Shown one piece after another: positions 1 through 10,762 of a DNA stretch of 11,825 bases. The position numbers were made by a program, and so were the translations under genes. Each line of letters opens with the position of its first letter. The first letter of the stretch is position 1. This stretch comes from Sphingomonadaceae bacterium (lineage in GTDB: Bacteria > Pseudomonadota > Alphaproteobacteria > Sphingomonadales > Sphingomonadaceae), in assembly GCA_947446935.1 (NCBI GenBank), contig CANFIV010000012.1, positions 1-11,825 on the forward strand, read 5' to 3'. Below the pieces are notes generated by a model that worked only from the letters and a program-made list of their open reading frames with translations, made no database searches and was not told the origin of the DNA.

Positions 1-189
<189 letters not shown>

Positions 190-200
190 CGCCATACGTC

Positions 201-293
201 TCCCCTCCCGCTTGCGGGAGGGGTCGGGGGTGGGCCTTTGCGGTGCCACCCAGCAGACCCACCCCTAACCCCGACCGCCAAGCGGAAGGGGGA
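201..293. repeat. Imperfect palindromic (REP-like) repeat between rpoB and rpoC
   Basis: Bases 201-236 and 256-293 are imperfect reverse complements of each other, about 36-38 bp per arm, separated by about 19 bp. The left arm contains its own perfect hairpin: CCCCTCCCGC at 202-211 pairs with GCGGGAGGGG at 214-223. The matching inner hairpin of the right arm is decayed, with CCGC (275-278) against GCGG (282-285). This is the look of a transcribed intergenic palindromic repeat of the kind scattered through many sphingomonad genomes; that comparison is from memory. The right arm ends four bases before the rpoC Shine-Dalgarno sequence. No T-tract follows either stem, so I do not read it as a terminator. 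Confidence 0.75.
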
Positions 294-308
294 TAAAGGA
301 AGAAGACC

Positions 309-4589
<4,281 letters not shown>

Positions 4590-4627
4590 TCCGAAAGGGT
4601 CGCAAGGCCATCAAGACGAACAAAGGA

Positions 4628-4658
4628 CCCCGCCGGAGCGATTCGGCGGGGTTTTTTT
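4628..4658 (+). terminator. Rho-independent terminator of the rpoBC operon
   Basis: An 8-bp GC stem, CCCCGCCG (4628-4635) against CGGCGGGG (4644-4651), has an 8-base loop and is followed at once by seven T residues (4652-4658). An extra A-T pair (4627/4652) can extend the stem. It lies 38 bp after the rpoC stop, as expected for the end of the operon. A TTG in the T-tract at 4657 opens an in-frame extension of the downstream chemoreceptor gene, but it sits inside this terminator and is not its start. Confidence 0.93.
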
Positions 4659-4779
4659 GTATGAATCCGAAGGACTACGTATTTTTCGCAGCGCCGCCGG
4701 ATGCCAGCTGGCAAGGCGTGAGGCTTTACTAACCTTAACGAGGCCGTGTGCTCCGCGCGGTCCGATAAGGGAACTTGGC

Positions 4780-6579
4780 ATGCTCAGCCACAAGGCGCGC
4801 ATCGGCGCGCGGCTTCTGATCGGTCTTGTGCTGGCGATCATCGCGCTCGCTTCTGTCGTCGTCTACGGCATTCGCGCCGGCGGTCCGCTGACTCAGGGCG
4901 CTGCGCTGCAGGATGAGCTTCTTGCCGATGTGCTCCCGCCTCCGGCCTTTGTGGTTGAGCCATATCTCAACGCTTCGCTGATCGCTCACGATCCCGATCG
5001 TGCCGGCCCTCAGCTGGCCGAGCTCAAGGACGAACGAGCCGAGTTCGAGGATCGCAAGACATACTGGAAGACCGCCGACGTGCCGCAGCAGCTCCGCCCG
5101 GCGCTGAATGATACGATCGCTGCGGCCGACCGGTTCTGGCAAGTGATGGACACGAAGTTCCTTCCTGCCGTTACCAGCCGCAACCGTCCGGCCATTGAAG
5201 AAGCCTTCACCATGGGGCTTGCCCCGATCTATCGCGTCCAGCGCGAGCAGGTCCGCAGCATTGTCGCGCTCTCGCGGACCTACAGTGCCGAGACCGATCG
5301 CGCGAACGGGAACCTTGCCTCGCTGGCGTTTACCGGCCTCGGTGTCTTGGCGCTGCTGATGCTCGGTCTCATCCTGTGGAGCGCCCGGGCCGCGCAGCGC
5401 CTGGTTGTCAATCCACTGGTCGACACCGCTGGTGCCATGCAGCGCATGGCTGAGGGCGATGTCGAATTCACGATCGATGGCGCCGAGCGCGCCGACGAGT
5501 TCGGACAGGTGGCCCGGGCCATGCGGGTCTTCCGCGAGGCGGAAGCCGCGCGCCGTCAGGCCTCGGCCGAGCAGGAAATCGTGGTCACCGCGTTGTCCTC
5601 GGGTCTGGCGCGCATGGCCAGCAAGGACCTTGAGCACCGGCTCGAGCAGGCGTTTCCGCCAAGCTACGAAACCCTGCGGTACAACTACAATGAAGCCATC
5701 GCTTCGCTGGCCGACGCCTTGCGCACCGTGCGTGTTGGCACGGCAAGCGTTCAGGGCAGCATTGCGGAGATTGGCGTTGCTGCGGAAGACCTCGCGCTGC
5801 GCAACGAATCGCAGGCCTCCCGCATTGCCGAAACCGCCCGCGCCATGGATTCGGTCACGGCTATTGTGCATGAAACCGCGAAGAGCGCCCAGGCGGTAAG
5901 CCAGACTATCACTGCGGCTGACCGCGAAGCCAGCGAGGGTGGCGAAGTCGTCCGCCGGGCGATCGAGGCGATGTCGGCGATCGAGGCCTCGGCGCAGGAG
6001 ATCGGCCAGATCATCACCGTGATCGACGGCATCGCGTTCCAGACCAACCTCCTGGCGCTCAACGCCGGTGTCGAAGCCGCACGCGCGGGCGAGGCAGGCA
6101 GGGGCTTTGCCGTTGTTGCTACCGAAGTGCGCGCGCTGGCCCAGCGCTCGGCCGATGCGGCCCAGAGCATCAAGGCGCTGATCACCACCAGCGGCGAACA
6201 GGTCGGCGCGGGCGTCGAACTGGTCAGCCAGAGCGGGACCAAGCTGGGCGGCATTGTCCGCCGCATTGGCGAGATCAGCGCGCTGATCGGCGACATCGCA
6301 GGCTCCGCCTCGCGTCAGGCCGCCAGCCTGAGCCAGATCAACAGCGCGATGGGTGAGATGGACCGCATGACCCAGCAGAATGCGGCCATGGTCGAGGAAT
6401 CCTCGGCTGCGACGCGCAGTCTTTCATCCGAAGCTGTGCGGCTGACCGAGCTGGTTGCGACATTCCGGACCCGCGATGTCACCAGTCGCCCCGCGGCGGT
6501 GGCAGTGCCCGAGAACCTGCGCCGCACGTCGGCGCTGGAGAGCGCGCATGTCCCGACGCGGCTGGCATTGGCGAGCTAG
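4780..6579 (+). CDS. Methyl-accepting chemotaxis protein (membrane chemoreceptor)
   Basis: The protein has 599 residues. The ATG at 4780 is chosen because AAGGGA (4767-4772) precedes it by 7 bases and the protein then begins [15 protein letters not shown], a basic tail followed by a membrane helix. TM1 is at about 10-30, a mainly helical periplasmic region at 31-182, TM2 at about 183-200, a HAMP domain at about 200-255 ([20 protein letters not shown]), and a second HAMP-like segment at about 268-318. The coiled-coil signalling domain covers about 330-560. Its hairpin tip, [20 protein letters not shown] plus [20 protein letters not shown], spans about 415-454 and is the CheA/CheW contact region in this family. 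The ligand is unknown. The periplasmic part carries [15 protein letters not shown] (49-63), similar to a motif I recall from other helical MCP sensors. There is no C-terminal NWETF-type CheR-docking pentapeptide. No che or flagellar genes are nearby, so it is an orphan receptor here. Confidence 0.95.
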   Translation: MLSHKARIGARLLIGLVLAIIALASVVVYGIRAGGPLTQGAALQDELLADVLPPPAFVVEPYLNASLIAHDPDRAGPQLAELKDERAEFEDRKTYWKTADVPQQLRPALNDTIAAADRFWQVMDTKFLPAVTSRNRPAIEEAFTMGLAPIYRVQREQVRSIVALSRTYSAETDRANGNLASLAFTGLGVLALLMLGLILWSARAAQRLVVNPLVDTAGAMQRMAEGDVEFTIDGAERADEFGQVARAMRVFREAEAARRQASAEQEIVVTALSSGLARMASKDLEHRLEQAFPPSYETLRYNYNEAIASLADALRTVRVGTASVQGSIAEIGVAAEDLALRNESQASRIAETARAMDSVTAIVHETAKSAQAVSQTITAADREASEGGEVVRRAIEAMSAIEASAQEIGQIITVIDGIAFQTNLLALNAGVEAARAGEAGRGFAVVATEVRALAQRSADAAQSIKALITTSGEQVGAGVELVSQSGTKLGGIVRRIGEISALIGDIAGSASRQAASLSQINSAMGEMDRMTQQNAAMVEESSAATRSLSSEAVRLTELVATFRTRDVTSRPAAVAVPENLRRTSALESAHVPTRLALAS

Positions 6580-6618
6580 ATCCTGACCCTGGATCCTGAC
6601 CTTGGGGTCAGGATCCAG
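6580..6618. repeat. 13-bp tandem plus inverted repeat between convergent genes; possible bidirectional stop signal
   Basis: The unit ATCCTGACCCTGG (6580-6592) is repeated with one change as ATCCTGACCTTGG (6593-6605). A perfect inverted repeat also forms: CTGGATCCTGACC (6589-6601), loop TTGG, GGTCAGGATCCAG (6606-6618), a 13-bp stem. It fills almost all of the 50 bp between the chemoreceptor stop and the glpX stop, which face each other. A strong hairpin here could end transcription from both sides, but no T-run follows on either strand, so a standard intrinsic terminator is not shown. It may equally be a copy of a genomic intergenic repeat family. Confidence 0.7.
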
Positions 6619-6629
6619 AGACAAGCCGA

Positions 6630-7622
6630 TCAGCGGGGGCGGCGATGCTCGCCCTTCACCCAGCGCACGGTGCCCGAACTGGCGCGCATGACGACGCTTT
6701 CGGTTGTCATCACGCCGCTCTTGTTTGTCTTCACGCCTGCGAGCAGCGAGCCATCGGTCACGCCGGTTGCGGCAAAAATGCAGTCGCCCTTGGCCAGTTC
6801 CTTGAGATCGTAGACCTTGTTGAGATCCGTGATGCCCCACTTGCGCGCGCGGGCTTTCTCGTCTTCGTTGCGGAACAGCAGGCGGCCCTTGAACTGGCCG
6901 CCGACGCAGCGCAGCGCGGCGGCTGCCAGAACGCCTTCGGGGGCACCACCGGTGCCCATGTAGAGATCGATGCCGGTGTCCTCGTTGGTCACCGCGATCA
7001 CGCCCGCCACGTCACCGTCTGGGATGAGGCTGATGCCGCAACCAAGACCGCGCAACTCGGCGATGAGATCGGCATGGCGCGGCCGGTCGAGCACGCATAC
7101 GATAATGTCTTCGGGCTTCACGCCCTTCGCTTCGGCCACGGCCTTGACGTTTTCGGTGGGCGTGCGGTTCAGGTCGATGATGCCATCGGGGTAGCCGGGC
7201 CCGACTGCGAGCTTGTCCATATAGACGTCGGGTGCGTTGAGCAGGCCGCCCTCTTCGGCCACCGCCAGCACGGCGAGCGCGTTGGGGCCTGCCTTGGCGG
7301 TGATCGTCGTGCCTTCAAGCGGATCGAGCGCGATGTCGATCTTTGGCCCCTTGCCGGGGGCGGCGCCGACCTTTTCGCCGATGAAGAGCATCGGCGCCTC
7401 GTCGCGCTCACCCTCGCCGATCACGACGGTGCCGTCCATGTAGAGCTCGTTGAACGCGGCGCGCATCGCCTCGACGGCGGCAGCGTCGGCAGCTTTTTCG
7501 TCGCCGCGCCCGATCAGGCGCGAGGCACCGATGGCAGCGGCCTCGGTCACGCGGACCATTTCGAGCACGAGGACGCGGTCCAGAACTTGCGAGGCGGCGG
7601 GTGCGGGGCGTGCGTCGGTCAC
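6630..7622 (-). CDS. glpX: Fructose-1,6-bisphosphatase, class II (GlpX)
   Basis: The protein has 330 residues, normal for the family (about 320-336). It hydrolyses fructose 1,6-bisphosphate to fructose 6-phosphate in cytoplasmic gluconeogenesis; family members need a divalent metal. Seen in the sequence: GEGERDEAPML at 69-79 and DPLEGT at 100-105, which supply metal and phosphate ligands, and the glycine-rich GTGGAPEGV at 223-231. The start is the GTG at 7622: AAGGAG (7633-7628) lies 5 bases upstream and the protein then begins MTDARPAPAASQVLDRVLVL. The reading frame stays open to 7829, but that extension has no family similarity and overlaps the divergent gene. hom lies upstream on the same strand, a neighbour pairing I recall from other alphaproteobacteria, here interrupted by an opposite-strand gene. 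Some class II enzymes also accept sedoheptulose 1,7-bisphosphate; this cannot be judged from the sequence. Confidence 0.96.
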   Translation of the reverse strand: MTDARPAPAASQVLDRVLVLEMVRVTEAAAIGASRLIGRGDEKAADAAAVEAMRAAFNELYMDGTVVIGEGERDEAPMLFIGEKVGAAPGKGPKIDIALDPLEGTTITAKAGPNALAVLAVAEEGGLLNAPDVYMDKLAVGPGYPDGIIDLNRTPTENVKAVAEAKGVKPEDIIVCVLDRPRHADLIAELRGLGCGISLIPDGDVAGVIAVTNEDTGIDLYMGTGGAPEGVLAAAALRCVGGQFKGRLLFRNEDEKARARKWGITDLNKVYDLKELAKGDCIFAATGVTDGSLLAGVKTNKSGVMTTESVVMRASSGTVRWVKGEHRRPR

Positions 7623-7687
7623 GTTGACTCCTTGGGCTGCTTGGCGGAAGAACCACGGCCCTAGACGGAGGGATGTACGCTTGTCGA
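7623..7687. promoter_or_regulatory. Short divergent control region of glpX and the exported-protein gene
   Basis: Only 58 bp (7623-7680) separate the two divergent start codons, so any promoters must overlap each other or the neighbouring coding sequence. For glpX (minus strand) a weak candidate is TCGACA (7687-7682) as -35, a 16-bp spacer and TCTAGG (7665-7660) as -10. The -35 would lie inside the start of the neighbouring gene. On the plus strand TTGACT (7624-7629) resembles a -35, but nothing like a -10 follows at the right distance. The two Shine-Dalgarno sequences, AAGGAG for glpX and GGAGGG (7667-7672) for the plus-strand gene, are clear; the promoter assignments are tentative. Confidence 0.3.
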
Positions 7688-8160
7688 GGCGCGGTTTTGA
7701 GCATCTGGTCGCACTCTGCGCATTCCTATGCGCGAGTTTGTCCGCAGGGCATGTTCTGGCGCAAGAGAATACGCCAGCCACGGCGGCCACCAAGCCGGCC
7801 GAATCACCCGCCGAAACAAACGCCGCCATTGCGCAGCGGCTGCTTCAGGCCACGCAGCGGCCGCGCTGCGGAGTTCCTGCGGCGGACGGATCGATCGTGG
7901 TCTGCGGTGGACGCGAGGCCAGCGACAGGGAGCGTCTGCCGCTGCGGGATGAGCTCGAATCAGCGCATTCGACCAACGACGGGGTGCCGCGGGCACCGAA
8001 TGTCTTCGGGATCAACCACGGCGGCACGTCGATCTCGGGCTGCTTTCTGCCGCCCTGCCCGCCGCCGGTCATGCCGGATATCGATTTCGCCGCCTTGCCC
8101 GAAGCCCCACCCGATTCGGATGCGGACAAGATCGCGCGGGGCGAGATCAAGGCTCCCTAG
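7681..8160 (+). CDS. Small exported protein of unknown function, four cysteines, TTG start
   Basis: The protein has 159 residues. I place the start at TTG 7681 because GGAGGG (7667-7672) lies 8-9 bases upstream and the product then begins with a good signal peptide: MSRRGFEHL, a hydrophobic core to about residue 22, and likely cleavage after A27 (VLA/QE). The frame is open much further upstream, but only as antisense to glpX. The mature part is an Ala/Pro-rich linker (30-50), a short helix, then RCGVPAADGSIVVCGGRE with C63 and C75, a stretch rich in charged residues, and SGCFLPPCPPPVMPDI with C121 and C126. It ends in an acidic, proline-rich tail. The four cysteines could form two disulfides in the periplasm. 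It resembles short conserved hypotheticals of sphingomonads that I recall; no function is known to me. It runs opposite to glpX and hom and nearly touches hom (6-bp gap). Confidence 0.8.
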   Translation: MSRRGFEHLVALCAFLCASLSAGHVLAQENTPATAATKPAESPAETNAAIAQRLLQATQRPRCGVPAADGSIVVCGGREASDRERLPLRDELESAHSTNDGVPRAPNVFGINHGGTSISGCFLPPCPPPVMPDIDFAALPEAPPDSDADKIARGEIKAP

Positions 8161-8165
8161 GGAGC
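8152..8165. repeat. 14-bp perfect palindrome across a convergent gene junction
   Basis: GCTCCCTAGGGAGC is a perfect palindrome that contains the TAG stop codon of the plus-strand exported-protein gene and ends one base before the hom stop codon region. With no spacer it can form only a very tight hairpin, and no T-tract follows, so a termination role is possible but not shown. Most of its left half is coding sequence (last codons Lys-Ala-Pro). Confidence 0.5.
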
Positions 8166-8166
8166 G

Positions 8167-9483
8167 TCAGTCTTCGAGGATGTGCATGACCAGTGGCGGC
8201 GCGCCGAGGCTGGGCGAACCTTCAAGCAGGCGCAAGGCGTCGGCAATCGCGCGTTCGGGTCCTTCATGGGTCACGATGGCGACCAGCACCTGGTCAGCGC
8301 TGCCGATCGCGGCGCGGCCCTTCTGGATCAGGCTCTCGATTGAGACCCCCGCGTCACGCATCGCCGCCGTGATCTCCGCCAGCACGCCCGGCCGGTCTGC
8401 CACGGTGAAGCGCAGATAGGCCTTGCCGGTGCGGTGCCCGGTATCAGCCGGTGCCGCCGCCTCAAGCTCGGCTGCGGGGATCGAGAACGGCGCGCCAATG
8501 TCGCCGCGCGCGATGTCGATCAGATCGGCCACAACCGCGCTTGCGGTCGGCCCGTCTCCCGCGCCGGCACCCTGGAACAGCAGCCGGCCCACGAAATTGC
8601 CTTCCGCCACCACGGCGTTGGTCGCGCCGTCGACATGGGCCAGCGGGTGATCGCGGTGGACCAGCATCGGATGCACGCGCTGGAACAGCCGCCGCTCGCC
8701 TGCGGCATCGATCTCGGTCTCGGCCATGCCGATCAGGCGGATATAGTAGCCCAGAGCATCGGCCTCGGCGATATCGGCAGCCAGCACGCGGCGAATGCCG
8801 GTGGCGGCGACGGGCCCGAAATCGACCGCAGTGCCAAAGGCGATGCTCGAGAGAATCGCCAGTTTGTGTGCGGCATCGATGCCGTCGATGTCGAACGAGG
8901 GGTCGCTTTCAGCATAGCCCTTGGCCTGCGCTTCGGCGAGCACATCGGCGAAATCGCGGCCAGTGTCCTCCATCGTCGAGAGGATGTAATTGCAGGTGCC
9001 GTTGAGAATGCCATAGACGCGGTCGATGTGGTTGGCCGCCGCGCCTTCCTTGAGCGCCTTGATCACCGGGATCCCGCCCGCCACCGCCGCTTCGAACTTC
9101 AGTGCGACCTTGGCGGCTTCGGCCTTGGTCGCCAGTTCCAGCCCATGGTGGGCGATCATCGCCTTGTTGGCGGTGACGAGCGCCTTGCCTGCCTCGAAGG
9201 TGGTGCGCGCGAGGGCGAGCGCAGGGCCATCCGCACCGCCGACCAGCTCCACCACGACATCGACATCGGGCCGCTCACCCAGAATCACCATGTCGTCTTC
9301 CCAGGCATAGCCGGAAAGATCGACGCCGCGGTTCTTGCCCCGGTTGCGTGCACTGATGGCGGTGATCGTGATCGGCCGCCCGGCGCGGCGCGCGATCAGG
9401 TCGGCATTGGCTTCCAGCAGCCGAATCACGCCGCCGCCCACGGTGCCGAGTCCGGCAAGCGCGATGCGCAAAGGTTCGCTCAT
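8167..9483 (-). CDS. hom: Homoserine dehydrogenase (monofunctional, with C-terminal ACT domain)
   Basis: The protein has 438 residues, the usual size of the monofunctional ACT-containing form. It reduces aspartate semialdehyde to homoserine with NAD(P)H, at the branch to threonine and methionine. An N-terminal Rossmann fold shows GLGTVGGGV at 11-19. ANKAMIAHHG is at 105-114 with K107. The catalytic domain includes GGIPVIKALKEG (136-147), YGILNGTCNYILSTM (157-171), and SDPSFDIDGIDAAHKLAIL (193-211) with the family-conserved D203 and K207. An ACT domain at about 358-435 begins RFTVADRPGVLAEIT, and in this family it mediates feedback control, typically by threonine. The start is the ATG at 9483 with GGGGAT six bases upstream; a TTG five codons earlier is the only near alternative. 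It lies upstream of glpX on the same strand but is separated from it by an opposite-strand gene. No aspartokinase domain is fused. Confidence 0.97.
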   Translation of the reverse strand: MSEPLRIALAGLGTVGGGVIRLLEANADLIARRAGRPITITAISARNRGKNRGVDLSGYAWEDDMVILGERPDVDVVVELVGGADGPALALARTTFEAGKALVTANKAMIAHHGLELATKAEAAKVALKFEAAVAGGIPVIKALKEGAAANHIDRVYGILNGTCNYILSTMEDTGRDFADVLAEAQAKGYAESDPSFDIDGIDAAHKLAILSSIAFGTAVDFGPVAATGIRRVLAADIAEADALGYYIRLIGMAETEIDAAGERRLFQRVHPMLVHRDHPLAHVDGATNAVVAEGNFVGRLLFQGAGAGDGPTASAVVADLIDIARGDIGAPFSIPAAELEAAAPADTGHRTGKAYLRFTVADRPGVLAEITAAMRDAGVSIESLIQKGRAAIGSADQVLVAIVTHEGPERAIADALRLLEGSPSLGAPPLVMHILED

Positions 9484-9558
9484 GAGTATCCCCGTCAAAT
9501 CTTATCCCGCGCCTTAGGGGAGCTCATGGCCCCTCGCAACCGGCGGGGTCTTCTGGAT

Positions 9559-9583
9559 TCTGCTTCAGCCAAGCTGGAGCAGA
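9559..9583 (-). other. Long stem-loop in the gap upstream of hom
   Basis: TCTGCTTCAGC (9559-9569) pairs with GCTGGAGCAGA (9573-9583) over 11 bp, with one G-U wobble when read as plus-strand RNA and a 3-base loop. On the minus strand, the transcribed direction of both flanking genes, the same position is a C-A mismatch. It is in the 138-bp gap after the exported-protein gene and before hom. No T-tract follows on the minus strand. A second small hairpin, TCCCC (9601-9605) against GGGGA (9610-9614), lies closer to the upstream stop. Together they could form a weak terminator, a processing site or a remnant of an intergenic repeat. Confidence 0.4.
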
Positions 9584-9621
9584 TTGCGGCACCGATCCGC
9601 TCCCCCTGAGGGGAATGACAC

Positions 9622-10515
9622 CTAAAGAGCCCCGCGCTTGCGTTCGCAAGGGCCCAGATCGGCCAGCACCTTGGCGTAGTCCTCGGCCGCGATTCGCCGG
9701 TCGGCCAGCGTGTCGGAGATATTGGCGCGTTCTGGCAACCGCTGCGGCAAACCGCAGGCGAGCCGGTACCAGGCGAGGGTGGCCGGCAGCGGTGGGTGGG
9801 CGGAGGAATCGACGATTTCGGTGAAGCTTACGCCCCACGATACCGGCTGGTCGGGCCTGCGCAGCACCGAAATCGAGACCGGCGCGCCCGTAGCCGTGGC
9901 GAGGAACAGCTGCGTCTCGCCCTCGCCAGCCAGATTGCCAGAAACGTGCAGCGCCTCGCGCAGCGCGGTGATGGCAGGTGGGGCTTCGGGCCGCGTCGTT
10001 TCGGTGAGAATAGACCTGAGCGTGGCCTCGCGCGCGCCTGTCGCCGCCAGCATGGCATCGCGCGCCACCAGTTGGAGTTCGCCCGGCCGGTCCGGCACAG
10101 TCCGCGCCAGCACGAGAACTTCGGTCTTGGTCAGCTTCGCAGCCTTGCCCCGGGCATCCAGCGGCACATCGGCAAGGAACTTGATCGATTCGCCAAGGTC
10201 TGGGCCGATCAGGAGCGCGGTGGTGCGCGCCTCGATGTAAAATCTGGCCCGTCCAGCCGCCAGGCCGGGCGCTTCCTCGGGCTTCAGACGCACGGCCTTG
10301 CGCACTTGCGCCCGCACCACGACCTCGGCTGGGAGAGCAAGGTCAACGAGATCGGCATAGGCATAATCCGAATCGGGCAGCAGCGCAGGTGTCATCGCCT
10401 CGGACAAAGGCGTTTCCTGCCCGTAGGTTGCGGACCCGGGCACGAGGCACAGCAGGGCTCCCGTAATGAAACTGCCTCCGATCCGGAATGCGTTGGGGCG
10501 GGAAAGAAGGGGCAT
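9622..10515 (-). CDS. Exported protein of unknown function (conserved sphingomonad type)
   Basis: The protein has 297 residues. The ATG at 10515 is preferred over one seven codons upstream because GAGGA (10527-10523) precedes it by 7 bases, and the product then begins MPLLSRPNAFRIGGSFITGA, a signal peptide with likely cleavage near G32/Q33 (SATYG/QE). After a short linker comes DSDYAYADLVDLALPAEVVV, then alternating strand-like segments such as RARFYIEARTTALLIGP, KFLADVPLDARGKAAKL, TEVLVLARTV and GELQLVARDAML. Next are a helical part (RSILTETTRPEAPPAITALR) and GEGETQLFLATATGAPVSIS. The C-terminal helical part contains two cysteines, C254 and C290, which could pair. I see no catalytic motif, lipobox or further membrane segment. 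Full-length proteins like this are familiar to me only as hypotheticals in Sphingomonadales. Neighbours: hom 138 bp downstream on the same strand, tonB divergent upstream. A periplasmic role is an inference from the signal peptide. Confidence 0.85.
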   Translation of the reverse strand: MPLLSRPNAFRIGGSFITGALLCLVPGSATYGQETPLSEAMTPALLPDSDYAYADLVDLALPAEVVVRAQVRKAVRLKPEEAPGLAAGRARFYIEARTTALLIGPDLGESIKFLADVPLDARGKAAKLTKTEVLVLARTVPDRPGELQLVARDAMLAATGAREATLRSILTETTRPEAPPAITALREALHVSGNLAGEGETQLFLATATGAPVSISVLRRPDQPVSWGVSFTEIVDSSAHPPLPATLAWYRLACGLPQRLPERANISDTLADRRIAAEDYAKVLADLGPCERKRGAL

Positions 10516-10633
10516 TGCAGGGTCCTCATATGGCATTTGCGGCCGAATTTCCTGGCTTCGCCGTCTGTTTCAGGCAGCGAAACCGTGAATTGAGGGTTAA
10601 CCGATAAAGCATTTGCGCGCCCTTGGCTTCGGC

Positions 10634-10663
10634 GTTAAAGCTCCCGGACATCGGGTATTTCAA
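10634..10663 (-). promoter_or_regulatory. Candidate promoter for the exported-protein gene
   Basis: Read on the minus strand, TTGAAA (10663-10658) matches the -35 consensus at five of six bases. An 18-bp spacer is followed by TTTAAC (10639-10634), which matches the -10 consensus at four of six. Transcription would start near 10627, giving a leader of about 110 bases before the ATG at 10515. This is a consensus match by eye only, and alphaproteobacterial promoters often deviate from consensus. Confidence 0.3.
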
Positions 10664-10750
10664 CAATGAAAGCTCGAAAAAGCCGACAGCGGGTTCCTTG
10701 CACTCGATGTCGGCGGACCGGTTTGCCGGCAGGGTGGAATGAAATCGCTG

Positions 10751-10762
10751 GATTGGCCAATC
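10751..10762. promoter_or_regulatory. 12-bp perfect palindrome upstream of tonB, possible operator
   Basis: GATTGGCCAATC is a perfect palindrome about 91 bp before the tonB start. Its size and symmetry suit a dimeric regulator, but it does not match any iron-regulator site I know (Fur, Irr or RirA type), and chance occurrence cannot be excluded. Confidence 0.25.

Noticed and set aside
4709..4726. TGGCAAGGCGTGAGGC before the chemoreceptor gene as a sigma-54 promoter
   Set aside because: The TGGC element is present, but no TTGC follows at the required spacing.
4731..4745. TAACCTTAACG upstream of the chemoreceptor gene as a CtrA site
   Set aside because: The two half sites do not have the TTAA-N7-TTAA spacing; only a partial half-site resemblance remains.
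4735..5871. Long minus-strand open frame opposite the chemoreceptor gene
   Set aside because: It is codon-aligned antisense to the sense gene, open because of the same codon avoidance; no ribosome binding site or domain was seen.
6645..7664. Long plus-strand open frame opposite glpX
   Set aside because: It is in the codon-aligned antisense frame of a clear GlpX gene; the product resembles no protein family.
7673..8419. ATG at 7673 opening a 248-codon plus-strand frame
   Set aside because: It is in a different frame from the signal-peptide protein, is rich in Arg, Pro and Ser, runs on through the end of hom, and its ATG lies within one base of the Shine-Dalgarno sequence.
8434..9609. Long plus-strand open frame opposite hom
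   Set aside because: It is in the codon-aligned antisense frame of a clear homoserine dehydrogenase gene.
9796..10593. Plus-strand open frame opposite the exported-protein gene
   Set aside because: It is in the codon-aligned antisense frame; the minus-strand product has a signal peptide, a good ribosome binding site and family-like sequence, and this one has none of these.
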